Assembly: GCA_030847615.1 (NCBI GenBank)
Contig: JAUMIR010000001.1
Span: forward strand, 379,050,687-379,114,686
DNA length: 64,000 nt
Source: Gambelia wislizenii
Taxonomy: Eukaryota > Chordata > Lepidosauria > Squamata > Crotaphytidae
Reading direction: 5' to 3'
The translations under genes were made by a program, and so were the position numbers. The stretch's first letter is position 1. Each line of letters starts with the position of its first letter. The notes beneath the pieces are model-generated. The model made no database searches and was not told the DNA's origin. It saw only the letters and a program-made list of their open reading frames with translations. Shown one piece after another: positions 11,399 to 21,351 of this stretch.

Positions 11399-12517
11399 AT
11401 GGCTTACAGCACAAGAAAAACGACAGCTCAGATTCAGTCCCAGACCCTAACGACGAGAAGGCCATCAGTGGAGCTACAAAAACCCCCAGAGGTACATACT
11501 TTAATTTTGGAAGAACTCAGGTCAGAACTCAAAAACTTTAAACAAGAAATTAGAAAAGAATTGAAGGATATTAGAAAAGAAATTAAGCAAGACTACAAAA
11601 AAGAAACAGAAATATTGAGTAAAAAATTGGACAAGATAAATAAAGAAGTAGAAGGTATGAAAAAAGAAATAGAACAGCTAAAGGATAAGGCTAAAGAATC
11701 TGTAAAAACAACTGAGAAAATACAAGAAAAGCAAGACAGAGATGAAATATTGCTGCTAAACCAGGAACTACGCTACAGAGAAAAGTGTATGAAGTTAAGA
11801 GGCTTATCGGAAAAATTAAATGAAAATCTATTCGAAAGAATTATCCCAGACTTAGCAAAATTTGCAGACTACCCTGAAGAATATCTCGAAGAAGAAACAG
11901 AAAAGATATTTAGGATCAACTCGGTGGTGGCAAGGGAGAGAAAGCTACCGAGAGATATAGTGATTCAATTTACTAAATCAAAGATAAAGGACACAATACT
12001 GCAACAGAGTTATAGAGATACTTTAAAAATAGGAGATGAGGAAATAAAAATCTACAAAGATATACCAGTAACCATTCTAAAAAAAAGACAAGATTACAAA
12101 ACGATTACACAATTCCTAGCAAGAAATGGAGTGAATTATAGATGGAACAAAATTGAAGGTATCTCATTTATGTTCAAACAAAAAAGATACAATATAGACT
12201 CTGTGCAGAAGGCTGCGGACTTCTGTAAAAGATTCGATAAAAAAGCGCATCATAGAGAGCCCGGTCAACGAGGGGACAAGGAAGGGGATAAAGAAGAAGA
12301 AAAAGAAGTCATAAGACTAAAAAGACGAGATAAAAAGACTGCGGAAAAGGAAGAAGAAAAAAGATCGGCAGAAATAGAAGCAGAAGAAGAAATAGAAACC
12401 ATACCAACAGTAGATACAAAGGGAAAAGACGAGTCAGAAGAAGAAGAAAAAGAAATAGAAAGTGAAGAAGAAGAAGAAGAGGAAGCTAGAGAAACTCCAG
12501 ACGAACATGACACTTAA
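11399..12517 (+). CDS. L1 ORF1 protein (RNA-binding nucleic-acid chaperone)
   Basis: ORF1p coats L1 RNA in cytoplasmic RNPs and is needed for retrotransposition. The frame is open upstream to 11321, but the first ATG is at 11399, giving 372 residues. Domains from the ATG: a basic Ser/Thr-rich leader (1-33); a long Lys/Glu heptad coiled coil (about 36-120) for trimerisation; an RRM-like region (about 126-215, with CMKLRGLSE near 130-138); the C-terminal domain (about 216-275, ending near ADFCKRF); and then an unusual ~95-residue charged tail rich in Glu/Lys/Arg that ends in long Glu runs. Human ORF1p is about 338 residues and lacks such a tail. The stop overlaps the start of ORF2 by 11 nt. The assignment rests on architecture and position. 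Confidence 0.93.
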   Translation: MAYSTRKTTAQIQSQTLTTRRPSVELQKPPEVHTLILEELRSELKNFKQEIRKELKDIRKEIKQDYKKETEILSKKLDKINKEVEGMKKEIEQLKDKAKESVKTTEKIQEKQDRDEILLLNQELRYREKCMKLRGLSEKLNENLFERIIPDLAKFADYPEEYLEEETEKIFRINSVVARERKLPRDIVIQFTKSKIKDTILQQSYRDTLKIGDEEIKIYKDIPVTILKKRQDYKTITQFLARNGVNYRWNKIEGISFMFKQKRYNIDSVQKAADFCKRFDKKAHHREPGQRGDKEGDKEEEKEVIRLKRRDKKTAEKEEEKRSAEIEAEEEIETIPTVDTKGKDESEEEEKEIESEEEEEEEARETPDEHDT

Positions 12518-15500
12518 AATAATTTCATGGAACGTGAAAGGCCTGAATTCTGAATTTAAAAGACGGCAGGTTTTACATTTTCTGGAAAGACAGAAAGCAG
12601 ACATAACTTGCATACAGGAGACCAAGATAAGACAACAAGATATTAGATTGCTGAAAAATCCTAAACTTGGTCAGACCTTCTACGCGGCAAATACCCAGAA
12701 GAAAAAGAGGGGAGTAGCACTATACATAAATCAGAAATATGCTACAAAGGAGCTCTTTAAAGATGACAATGGAAACTACATAGGAGTAGAAGTGACTCTT
12801 CCAAAAATGAAAATTGTGATAGTAGGGGTATATGCGCCCAATAAAAAACAGAAAAAGTTTTACAGGGGTTTGCATGAGCTGATGGTAAAGAAGGTGAACG
12901 AGAAGGTTCTTATCTTGGGAGATTTCAACGGGGTTCTGGATCCTACATCGGACAGATCTAAAGGAAAGAAAAAGGGGCTGCAAGGAAAGCTACCAGGCAG
13001 TTTTTTTGATATAAAGGAAGAATATTCAGTGGACGATGTATGGTCAAAAAAGTACGGGGAGGAAAAAGGCTATACGTTCTATTCAGAAAAATACAAAACT
13101 ATGTCTAGAATCGATATGTTTCTACTATCTAAGAGCCTTATACCACTGGTACAAAACATGGAGATCCTCCCAAAAATCACATCTGATCACGCCCCGATTG
13201 AGATGGAACTAAAAACAGATAAGAAGATAAATAGTTGGAGGTTGAATGAACACCTATTGAGGAACGAACAGTTTATGGAAAAATTCAAAAAAGAAATAAT
13301 CCTATACTTTAAAGAAAATGAAAATGGTGAATGCCTGATGAAAACCGTTTGGGATGCGGCAAAAGCCGTTTTTAGAGGCATGTTAATTAAAAAAGGGGCA
13401 GAGGTCAAAAAACAGCATACAGCTAGATACAATTATCTAACGAAAGAATTGAAAGAAAAAGAAGAAAAGCTAAGAGAAGACCCCTCAAGTAAAAAATTGA
13501 TTAGGCAGATCAAGCTTATCCAGACTCAATTAAATCTGGAAACGATGACAACTATAGAGAGACAATTGAATAAAACCCGCCAGGTGAATTTTGAATATGC
13601 TAACAAATCAAGTAGATGGTTGGCATATAGATTAAGGAAAGAGGCGGAAAGAAAAATGATAACGGAAATTAACTATCATGGAAAATGCGTGACTAGACAA
13701 GAGGAAATTCAGGAAGCATTCAGAAAATATTATCAAAACTTATTTAGTTATGCAGGGAGACAAGAAGAACAACAACAAAGAATGCTAAACTATTTAGATA
13801 AGCAAGATTTCCAGAAATTAAAAAGAGAGCAGACTGAAAAACTGAACGGAACGATTACCATGGCAGAAATATCTAAAGCTATAAGTGATTTGAAAAAAAA
13901 TAAGGCCCCAGGCCCGGATGGCTACACTGCACTGTTCTATAAAAAACTTGAAAATGAATTAACATTACCGCTATATAAAACATTCAACGAGATAGAACGG
14001 AATGGGGTACCGGATTCATGGAAGAACGCAAATATAACCGTTATCCTGAAAGAAGGGAAGGACGCAAGGGAAATTGGAAGTTATCGACCTATTTCACTCC
14101 TGAACACAGACTACAAAATATACACTATGATACTGGCAAATAGACTAAAAGGAATCATCCCAGACATCATAAACGAAGATCAAAATGGATTCATACCGGG
14201 TAGAAGGATAGGCGACAACATCAGAATAGCGTTGGATATGCTGGAATATTATGATGTTCATAATGAAAAGCAGATAGGGATGATGTTGGTAGACGCCGAA
14301 AAAGCCTTCGATAACATACACTGGGATTTTTTGGTGGAAGTGATGAGGAGAACAGAAATAGGCGAAAATTTCTGTAAAAGAATCGAGAGGATTTACAAGG
14401 AGCAGACGGCACAAATTATTATTAATGGTGAAAGAACGGGTACATTCAAAATACAGAAGGGGACTAGGCAGGGATGCCCAATATCGCCCCTTTTATTTAT
14501 CTTGGTGTTAGAAGTGCTGAACAGAAATATAAGGAAAAATGGGAATATACCAGGGGCCAAGATAAGGGGTTTTACATACAAATTAAGGGCGTTCGCAGAC
14601 GATATGATTATATTTATGGAGAACCCGAAGGAGCAAATAGGGGAATGTTTAAACGTCATGAAAGAATTTGGCGAATTCTCCGGATTTAAAGTTAATAAAG
14701 AGAAGACAATGATACTAACTAAGAATATGAGCCAGCAGGAGGAAATAGAACTTGTAGAGATGTCAGGGTGTAGAATTAGCAGTAAAGTAAAATACTTAGG
14801 AATATGGTTAACAAAGCGGAATGCAGAACTGTTTGACAACAATTATAAAACCACCTGGGCAGAGATAAAGAAAGGGTTTGAGGGATGGAGTAAATTAGGT
14901 TTATCATTACTCGGTAAGATCTCAGCTATAAAAATGGTTATTTTGCCTAAAATTCTATATTTGTTTCAAAATCTGCCAATTCTGAACAGCAATGAAATAT
15001 TTAGGGTATGGGATAAGGACATTCAATTTTTTCTATGGGGAAAGAAGAAGGCAAGATTTAAAAAGGTCTATCTAACGGACACAAGATTAAGAGGGGGTTG
15101 TGACCTTCCAGACTTAAAGCTTTATTATCAAGCATCAGCACTGATTTGGATAAAGGAATGGGTAAACCTTAGAAATAGAAGATTACTGACTCTGGAAGGC
15201 CACGACGCCAGGTTTGGCTGGCATGGTTATTTGTTCTATGATAAAGAAAAAGCAAATAGGGCGTTTGTCAACCATTGTGTGCGGAAAGGCCTACTGAGAG
15301 TATGGGGAAACATCAAGAGAATTTTCTATTTTAGAATCCCATTGTGGGTATCAACCCAAGAAGCTTTCTTGTCAAGATGGACAAATACGGACTACTGGTT
15401 GAGATACATAGATATTAGTAAGAAAGGGGTGGATAACCGGTTAAGAATAGAGGACAAGGAAATCTTGCAAGAAAGATATGATATAAACTGGTTCGAATAT

Positions 15501-16283
15501 CTGCAGTTAAAGGAAAGGTTTATGGAGGACATAAGGAAGGAGGGGGTGGAGAAAGAATATAACGAGCTAGACAAACTACTAATGGAGGAGAGTAATACTA
15601 AAGCCATCACAAAATTTTATAAACTATTATTGTGTAGATCCACTGAGAGAGAATATGTTAAAGAATACATGGTAAAGTGGGCTCTAGATATAAGGGAGGC
15701 TATACCTATTGAAGAGTGGGAAAATGCAAGAAAAAGATCATTTGCATTTACGGCGTCACAAAATTTGAGAGAAAACTATATCAAGGTTGCTCTTAGATGG
15801 TACTATACGCCCCAAAGACTCAATAAGATGAATAAAAATGTGTTAAACAACTGTTGGAAGTGTGGGAAAAACAAAGGAACATTGATGCATATGTGGTGGC
15901 ATTGTGAGAAGATAAAGAGATTCTGGAGGCAGGTACATGAGATAATTAAAGAGATCCTCCAAACAGACTTTGAGTTCACCCCTAAGTTATATTTATTAAA
16001 CATCATTGAGGGGTTGGAGCAGGAGAAAAGAAAGGCTTACTGGAGAACGGCATTGTATATGATTACAGCAGCCAGACTGGTGATTGCTAGAAAATGGAAG
16101 GTAGCAGAACGCCCAACGATAAGCGAATGGAAAAATAGACTGGTAGACATGCTAGAATTAGATATACTAACAAAAAAATTGCGTAGCAAGAAAGAAAATG
16201 TGTGGAGAGAAGAATGGAAGCCAGTGGTTGAATACTGGAAAGGCAAGGGCGAATGGCAAAGTAGTTACGACATAGGCGGTTAA
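12507..16283 (+). CDS. L1 ORF2 protein (endonuclease and reverse transcriptase)
   Basis: This frame encodes a 1,258-residue polyprotein from the ATG at 12507. The frame is open to 12462, but that is A/G-rich and has no ATG. It drives target-primed reverse transcription in the nucleus. APE endonuclease: Asn9 in SWNVKGLN, Glu38 in QETK, GDFNG at 138-142, and Ser226-Asp227-His228 in SDHAP. RT: KAPGPDG at 466-472; SYRPISLLN; Asp596 in VDAEKAFD; RQGCPISPLLF; and the FADD box with Asp698-Asp699. The C-terminus carries the L1 Cys/His motif CWKCGKNKGTLMHMWWHC starting at Cys1116. All catalytic residues I can check are present and there is no internal stop. The start lies in a +1 frame relative to ORF1, overlapping its last 11 nt, so translation probably needs reinitiation. 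Confidence 0.97.
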   Translation: MTLKIISWNVKGLNSEFKRRQVLHFLERQKADITCIQETKIRQQDIRLLKNPKLGQTFYAANTQKKKRGVALYINQKYATKELFKDDNGNYIGVEVTLPKMKIVIVGVYAPNKKQKKFYRGLHELMVKKVNEKVLILGDFNGVLDPTSDRSKGKKKGLQGKLPGSFFDIKEEYSVDDVWSKKYGEEKGYTFYSEKYKTMSRIDMFLLSKSLIPLVQNMEILPKITSDHAPIEMELKTDKKINSWRLNEHLLRNEQFMEKFKKEIILYFKENENGECLMKTVWDAAKAVFRGMLIKKGAEVKKQHTARYNYLTKELKEKEEKLREDPSSKKLIRQIKLIQTQLNLETMTTIERQLNKTRQVNFEYANKSSRWLAYRLRKEAERKMITEINYHGKCVTRQEEIQEAFRKYYQNLFSYAGRQEEQQQRMLNYLDKQDFQKLKREQTEKLNGTITMAEISKAISDLKKNKAPGPDGYTALFYKKLENELTLPLYKTFNEIERNGVPDSWKNANITVILKEGKDAREIGSYRPISLLNTDYKIYTMILANRLKGIIPDIINEDQNGFIPGRRIGDNIRIALDMLEYYDVHNEKQIGMMLVDAEKAFDNIHWDFLVEVMRRTEIGENFCKRIERIYKEQTAQIIINGERTGTFKIQKGTRQGCPISPLLFILVLEVLNRNIRKNGNIPGAKIRGFTYKLRAFADDMIIFMENPKEQIGECLNVMKEFGEFSGFKVNKEKTMILTKNMSQQEEIELVEMSGCRISSKVKYLGIWLTKRNAELFDNNYKTTWAEIKKGFEGWSKLGLSLLGKISAIKMVILPKILYLFQNLPILNSNEIFRVWDKDIQFFLWGKKKARFKKVYLTDTRLRGGCDLPDLKLYYQASALIWIKEWVNLRNRRLLTLEGHDARFGWHGYLFYDKEKANRAFVNHCVRKGLLRVWGNIKRIFYFRIPLWVSTQEAFLSRWTNTDYWLRYIDISKKGVDNRLRIEDKEILQERYDINWFEYLQLKERFMEDIRKEGVEKEYNELDKLLMEESNTKAITKFYKLLLCRSTEREYVKEYMVKWALDIREAIPIEEWENARKRSFAFTASQNLRENYIKVALRWYYTPQRLNKMNKNVLNNCWKCGKNKGTLMHMWWHCEKIKRFWRQVHEIIKEILQTDFEFTPKLYLLNIIEGLEQEKRKAYWRTALYMITAARLVIARKWKVAERPTISEWKNRLVDMLELDILTKKLRSKKENVWREEWKPVVEYWKGKGEWQSSYDIGG

Positions 16284-16631
16284 GCAGCTCCAGTGAAGGA
16301 AGAAAGATAAGCCGTTATAAGAATAAACAACATAGAAATGTCAAAGTCATTATAAATTTAGAACTGCTTTATGCTAAGAGTCGGATATTCACTAGAAAAC
16401 AAATAGGAAGTCACAGAGAAGCTTCGGGACAGGTAACCTTGTAAATAACATTTGTTTTCGATCTTTTTACAAAGCTGATGATATCATGTATGTTATGGAA
16501 AATTTCATATAACTTTGTAAAATTATGATGTATGTCATTTAAATTTAAGAAGTTGGTTGTCAAAGTGTAAGCGGTTTAACTGTAACATTGTTAAATATGC
16601 TAATAAATAGATTCAGAAAAAAAAAAAAAAA
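16284..16631 (+). terminator. L1 3' UTR, polyadenylation signal and poly(A)
   Basis: A 333-bp AT-rich 3' UTR with AATAAA at 16602-16607 is followed within 15 nt by 15 A residues. No G-rich polypurine tract of the mammalian L1 type is obvious. Confidence 0.85.
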
Positions 16632-16648
16632 GAGAGTACTATATGAGT
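16632..16648. repeat. L1 target-site duplication, right copy
   Basis: Identical to 9460-9476 over 17 bp. Confidence 0.95.
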
Positions 16649-16905
16649 CACCATTGACTAGAGGATTCTTCAAGTCTACTCAGTGCGCGTGTGTTTGTGC
16701 ATCTTTTTTTTAAAAAACCTACCAATATGGCATAGTTACTTTTAGTTAACTTCTGTTGAAGATGGTAACTCCTCAGACGTCACTGACACTTGTAAAGAAC
16801 AAAAAGAAAAGAAAAAACACCAAGCAAATTTGGATCGAGAGTTCACCTTTAATTCTAAGAGAAGCAAAATCAATTTCAAAATGAAATCACACTCTACTGG
16901 AATTA

Positions 16906-17183
16906 CAGTAGCACCCCCGTATCTGTGGGGGATTGGTTCCTGGGGGCATGGATACTGAAATCCATGGATAATAGTGAATGCTGGACTCCTTCCCCCCCCC
17001 TCATTGCTGCAGCCCTCCCGGGGATGGGAGAAAGGAGCCCAGTGTACCCATCCAGGGAAGGGAAAAAGGAGGCAATTCTCTCCTATGCCTCTCTCTCCCC
17101 CACCCACCCCAGCTACAGCCCACCATCAACCACGGATAACTGAATCAGCATATGGTGAATCAGCAGATATGGGGGTGCTACTA
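16906..17183. mobile_element. Tc1/mariner-type MITE
   Basis: The inverted termini are CAGTAGCACCCCCGTATCTG on the left and the reverse complement of TAGTAGCACCCCCATATCTG on the right. TA dinucleotides flank at 16904-16905 and 17184-17185, as expected for a TA target. Subterminal 'ggggattggttcctgg' and 'catggatactgaaatcc' recur in the elements at 45153 and 50327. It is non-autonomous. Frames inside it are low complexity. Confidence 0.85.
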
Positions 17184-17577
17184 TATTTCTTTATGGACTC
17201 TTCTGGTATGAATGGAACTTACACATGAACTCATTTGGCATTCTCAGCAATGAATGACTATTGGAAAAGTAGCTCCACATTTCTAAGTAGGGTTTTTTGT
17301 TTTAGCATTGATGTTAACCAGGATCCTTTTTAATGCTGGTGATATGTCCATCAGTGTAGATATGCATGGGGTAGATGTCAAGCCAGGATGCATCAGAGCT
17401 CTGCTGGTGCCCTCCTTCCAGCCAATCACAAGCCATTTGGATTGGGGAAGGGATACAGCTGCACCCAGTCCTCTTTAGCTGCCATTGTGCAGCACAGAGA
17501 AAACTGTTGCCCATGGAGATATTGTATATCTCCTTGCCCCACATCCCCAAAAGTACTTACAAAGGTGTAAGTTCTGG
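17184..17577. other. No recognised feature
   Basis: Short frames on both strands between 17314 and 17638 show no domain. No repeat end is recognised. Confidence 0.5.
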
Positions 17578-17806
17578 TTTGTTGTTGTTGTGTGCCCACA
17601 AGTCATTTACAACTTATCACAACCCTATCATGGGGTAATCTTGGCAAGATTTTTTTAGAGGGGGTTTGCTTTTGCCTTCCTCTGAGGCTGAGAGAGTGTT
17701 ATTTGCCCAAGGTCACCAGGTGGGTTTCCATGGCTGAGTGGAGATGCACCCCTGATCTCCAAAGTCATAGTCCAATACTCAGACCACTACACCACACTGT
17801 CTCATA
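17578..17806 (-). mobile_element. Sauria-type SINE, minus strand
   Basis: Read on the minus strand, it starts with a tRNA-like head (A box 'tggtgtagtggtctgag' near 17795; a degenerate B box after 'gactttggagatcagggg'). A body with 'gccatggaaacccacctgg' and 'ctctcagcctcagagg' follows. A BovB-like tail ('cttgccaagattaccccatg') ends in a CAA microsatellite. This head-body-tail order is that of Sauria SINEs, mobilised by BovB LINEs. Confidence 0.85.
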
Positions 17807-17949
17807 AGGTCTGGTTACAACAGCATAAGTCACCAAGACGATTCAAACCTTTTAATATTTTGATCAACCCTAGGCATTAACAGTAAGCATTTCTACTCAG
17901 GCATAGCTATGTACAGCAGTGTTTCTTACCTTCTGGCCCTCTAGACATT

Positions 17950-18040
17950 CATCACTTTGGCTCCTGGCACACTGCAAAAAAATGCAGTTTGACACTGCTT
18001 TAACTATCATGACTCCATCCTATGGAATCCTATAGGGGAG
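17950..18040. mobile_element. hAT-like MITE remnant
   Basis: The blocks 'tttaactatcatgactcca' and 'ctatggaatcct' match the shared core of the MITEs at 6198, 34394 and 55140. One half only. Confidence 0.5.
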
Positions 18041-18461
18041 CTTCCCATGAGAGGATACTCTCATGGATACTATGCTTAGAAGAAAGAAGTTTTCTATCTT
18101 TCTATCAGCTAATGCTTCACGTACCTGTTTGCTCAGTCATTTCCTCCCTCTAGGCTCAGAAAGGAGGGGGTGTCCCTGCAGAGGTAGGGATACAACTACC
18201 AAAACCCACAGTCTCCCTTTGGACCATGTTGAAAGGGTTAATAGAAATCAAAGGGTGGTGGCAGCTATAGAATAAAAAGGGTAGTTTAGGGGTTCTCAGG
18301 AGTCAAAAGAATCCCCGAGCTGTATCACATCCACAAAGGGAGTGAAATTATTCATGGTTATATTATCATCATAACTTTGTTTAATTAAACCTTTATTACT
18401 ACAAAAGGGAATTAATTACAAGTAATTCATTATTTGTAATGAATGATTTCCAAACTCTGAG
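18041..18461. other. No recognised feature
   Basis: AT-rich DNA without recognised repeats or domains. Confidence 0.45.
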
Positions 18462-18628
18462 TCAGACCATTGATCCATGTAGCACAGTGCAATCAACACT
18501 GACAGGCAAAAATCTCCAGGTTTTCAGGTAGGATTCTTTCTTTAGAGATACCAGAGATTGAATCTGGCTCCTTCTGCATGCCAAACACATGCTCTGACAT
18601 TGAGCTATGGACCTTCCCCCTGCCATTG
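18462..18628 (-). mobile_element. tRNA-derived SINE, minus strand
   Basis: The minus strand reads a degenerate tRNA head ('catagctcaatgtcagagc' A box, then 'ggcatgcagaagg' and the B-box-like 'gattcaatctc') and ends with 'gatcaatggtctgactcag'. The same head and tail are characteristic of a common squamate tRNA SINE. No poly(A) or TSD could be fixed. Confidence 0.7.
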
Positions 18629-21074
18629 TAGGTGCATGTGACAGGTATCTTGCTTCCAATATACCTTTTTTCTATAGCCAGCCAAGTCAGAACCTCAGTT
18701 CACACACTTATGCCAGTGCCTGAAACAGGTATGCTGAGGTGAACATGCATGTCCTTTTATTCCCCAACATCCTGAAAAATAACATGCCATTTTACCCAAC
18801 CTCCAACCACTAGCAGCCACTGCCTAGGCTGGCTGGGGAATTTTGGCCATTGTAATACAAAAAGTGACATTTCCACACTCTGTTCCAAATGTTTCCCTTG
18901 AATCCATCTTTATGAGTTAGCAAAGGCTATGAGAGGAGTATCCATCTATCTGAAGCTGCTAGAAAATTTCCTATATATTTTCAAGACTAAATATAGACTC
19001 TTGTTAGACTCATAAAAGTCCTGCTGCAGAGAGATTTTATCTGTAAGTTATACCTGGCTAAAAAAGATGTCCTGAGGTAACACAAGCCCTGAGGTAACCC
19101 CTGCTATAGCTTCTGTTACAGTGGAAGCCATAATGAATTCTGCAGGGAAGCACGTGTTGCTTTATACACACTTGTGAGCCTTGACAAGTACATGGAATTG
19201 CTATTATGGAGTGTTCTTTGGGGATAACAGTAAGAGTATCTAAGGCTTCAGAACGAGAACCTCTTAGTTTGTTTGCATAAAGGTTGAGACTACTACATGA
19301 TAGGATCATTAAGATAACCTGTCAGGAACCAAAACAAAGAATCCTTGGTTTTTTGACATAAAAGTCTAACTCAGATTGATTACCAAATATAAATGTGATC
19401 AAACACTCTCCAGATTATACTGCATCACTGTGAGAATGCCCAGCATCATTAACTATTAGTATGTCAATCTTAAAATTCAAATTAGCACATGGCTGACTGA
19501 AGCCATTTTGCCTGCTTGGTCTACGCTCCTGATCAAATCCCAATGGGCTTAAAGAAACCAAAACACTATGTGGGGACTACAGTCCTTTTCAGGCACTCAG
19601 TTGGAATGTGTGGTGAGTAAGGAGGAACATGCAGGAGACTAAGTCCAGCCCTTCAGTAATGATGCCTTTGCCAACTATGTCTAAAAAGTGATTGATGTCA
19701 CAAAAGGGGAGAGGCAGGAGGACTCAGAAGGTTGCCTTCACAGGGATAGGTTGATTAGGGCAGTGCAATTCAAAGTGGTGTTCCATGGACTGCTGTTAGT
19801 CTGCAGCAAATTTCCAGGAAAGAAAGAAACCATTTTAGCCAACAGGCTAAATATGGTGCAAGTCCCTGGCACAAAGAGGAACAAAGTCTGCCAGTTGAAG
19901 ATCAAGGTGGAGAGTTGATATGAAGGACCACCATCTTCAGAGCTCAAGCCATGTCTTCTTCCTATGCTCAGAGCAGGCTACCTACAAATGATGGGAATGG
20001 CCAGCCAATCAGGAGCTGGTTAGCTGGCCAAAGGATTTTGAAAACAGAGGTCTTCACTTGGGTCTACCTGTTGAACATATTAAGCATCCCCTAGCTAAGA
20101 TACTGGCCATCCCATCAGATTGATCAATTTATACGTTGCTTGGGAAAGGCACCAACGGGGAGGGGGGTATTCCCATCTTGTCTCTTTAGAGACACCCAGT
20201 GCCTGAACAGAGCTTACCAATTACCTCTTCTTAGTATCTCATTTGTTGGCATGTTGTTGGCATGTGTCTTTCATGGGAGATGTGATAACTATTCACATAG
20301 GACAGTTTTCCCCAACTTGCTGGACATACACACAACATATGAATCTGCCTTATACAAATAGAATCAACACATAAAAACTGATTTGGAACACAATTAAAAA
20401 TGCACTGACATGAAAGACATAACTGCACACAACCAGTTAAAATCCCTTCAGCAATAACACAATTTTAAAAGTATTTGCCTGCTGGCAAAAAGACAACAGA
20501 GAAGGGGTCATTTTGCAGCATAGTCTCCTTTTGCAGGGAGTTCCAGAGCTCATGAGCTCGTCTACACAAGGAATTATACTCCCGATCCAAATATATTGCA
20601 AATGTACAGCAGAGCTTAAGTTTTTCAGTGGTATTTTGGACCACTCATGGGAAATCAAGGCGACCTGTCTTTTCTTTTCCTTGTCTAAATGGAGTGGGAT
20701 GCAAATCAAGATAGAGTCAAAAGGTAAATTGCCACACTGTATTTACCATTCTGATGGGGTGTGTGCTTTGTGCTTGTTGAAAAATCTGTCAATCAACTTT
20801 GTGCATGTGTGATCGACTGCCTCTGTTGTCATATACTTCCTGTGGCACTTCCTCTGTCCACACCTTCTGCATCCCCTCCCACCAGCTTCTGCTCTTATCC
20901 AGGAATGTGATTTGATGTTATCAGTTTTCCCAGTGGGCAGGGGTGCACATTTTCACCATTATTTTTTTTTAAGTTTCAGAAAAAGCCTTGAAGTCTTTCC
21001 CTGCATAGTTTTGCTGAATTTTGGTCCCCCTCCCTCCGAAAATGACAGACCGCTGCAGGATCCCATTTTGATAT
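18629..21074. other. Long stretch without recognised genes
   Basis: Frames such as 19688-19918, 20140-20361 and 20513-20812 have no recognisable domains. No transposon termini or long repeats were found by eye. It may be old unique DNA. Confidence 0.45.
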
Positions 21075-21346
21075 ATGGGATTACCCCTGAAGAAATGGAT
21101 GCACAGGTTGTCATATCGTCAATTCTGCCAGTTGAAGGGCATGGTCCAGGAAGGGAGAGGAAAATAGCCAACGTAAACAACTGGCTCCCTAGATGGTGTT
21201 GCCGAGAACGATTTGGATTCTTGGACCACGGGCTGCGCTTCCATGAGGGAGGACTTCTGGCAAGAGATGGGGTGCATCTCACGACAGTTGGCAGAAACAT
21301 TTTTGCCTACAGTCTCAAAAATTTGATCAGGAGGGCTTTAAACTGA
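21075..21346 (+). pseudogene. CR1 ORF1 C-terminus (SGNH domain), 5'-truncated
   Basis: The frame encodes DAQVVISSILPVEGHGPGRE, VNNWL, RFGFLDHGLRF, then RDGVHLT with the block V Asp-x-x-His intact. It ends RRALN with a TGA at 21344-21346, probably the native ORF1 stop. The N-terminal serine motif and block III are absent because the upstream DNA from 20912 is not CR1. It is followed after a few bases by the ORF2 region of the same element. Confidence 0.8.
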
Positions 21347-21351
21347 GTCAT

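Larger units (their letters stand above)
9477..16631 (+). mobile_element. Full-length L1 LINE, both ORFs open
   Basis: This is a 7,155-bp non-LTR retrotransposon. In order it has a GC/CpG-rich 5' end starting GACTTCCGG, a 1.9-kb 5' UTR, ORF1 (RNA-binding), ORF2 (APE endonuclease plus reverse transcriptase), a roughly 335-bp 3' UTR, an AATAAA signal at 16602-16607 and a 15-nt poly(A) tract (16617-16631). Perfect 17-bp direct repeats flank it. Full length, open frames and an identical TSD point to a recent insertion by the element's own machinery. Other L1 pieces here (45.8-48.7 kb) are minus-strand and decayed. It is a candidate active source element, but retrotransposition competence cannot be judged from sequence alone. 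Confidence 0.97.

Noticed and set aside
12265..12513. Ser-rich minus-strand frame
   Set aside because: It is the antisense of the Glu/Lys-rich tail of L1 ORF1 (GAA/AAG codons read as TTC/TCT).
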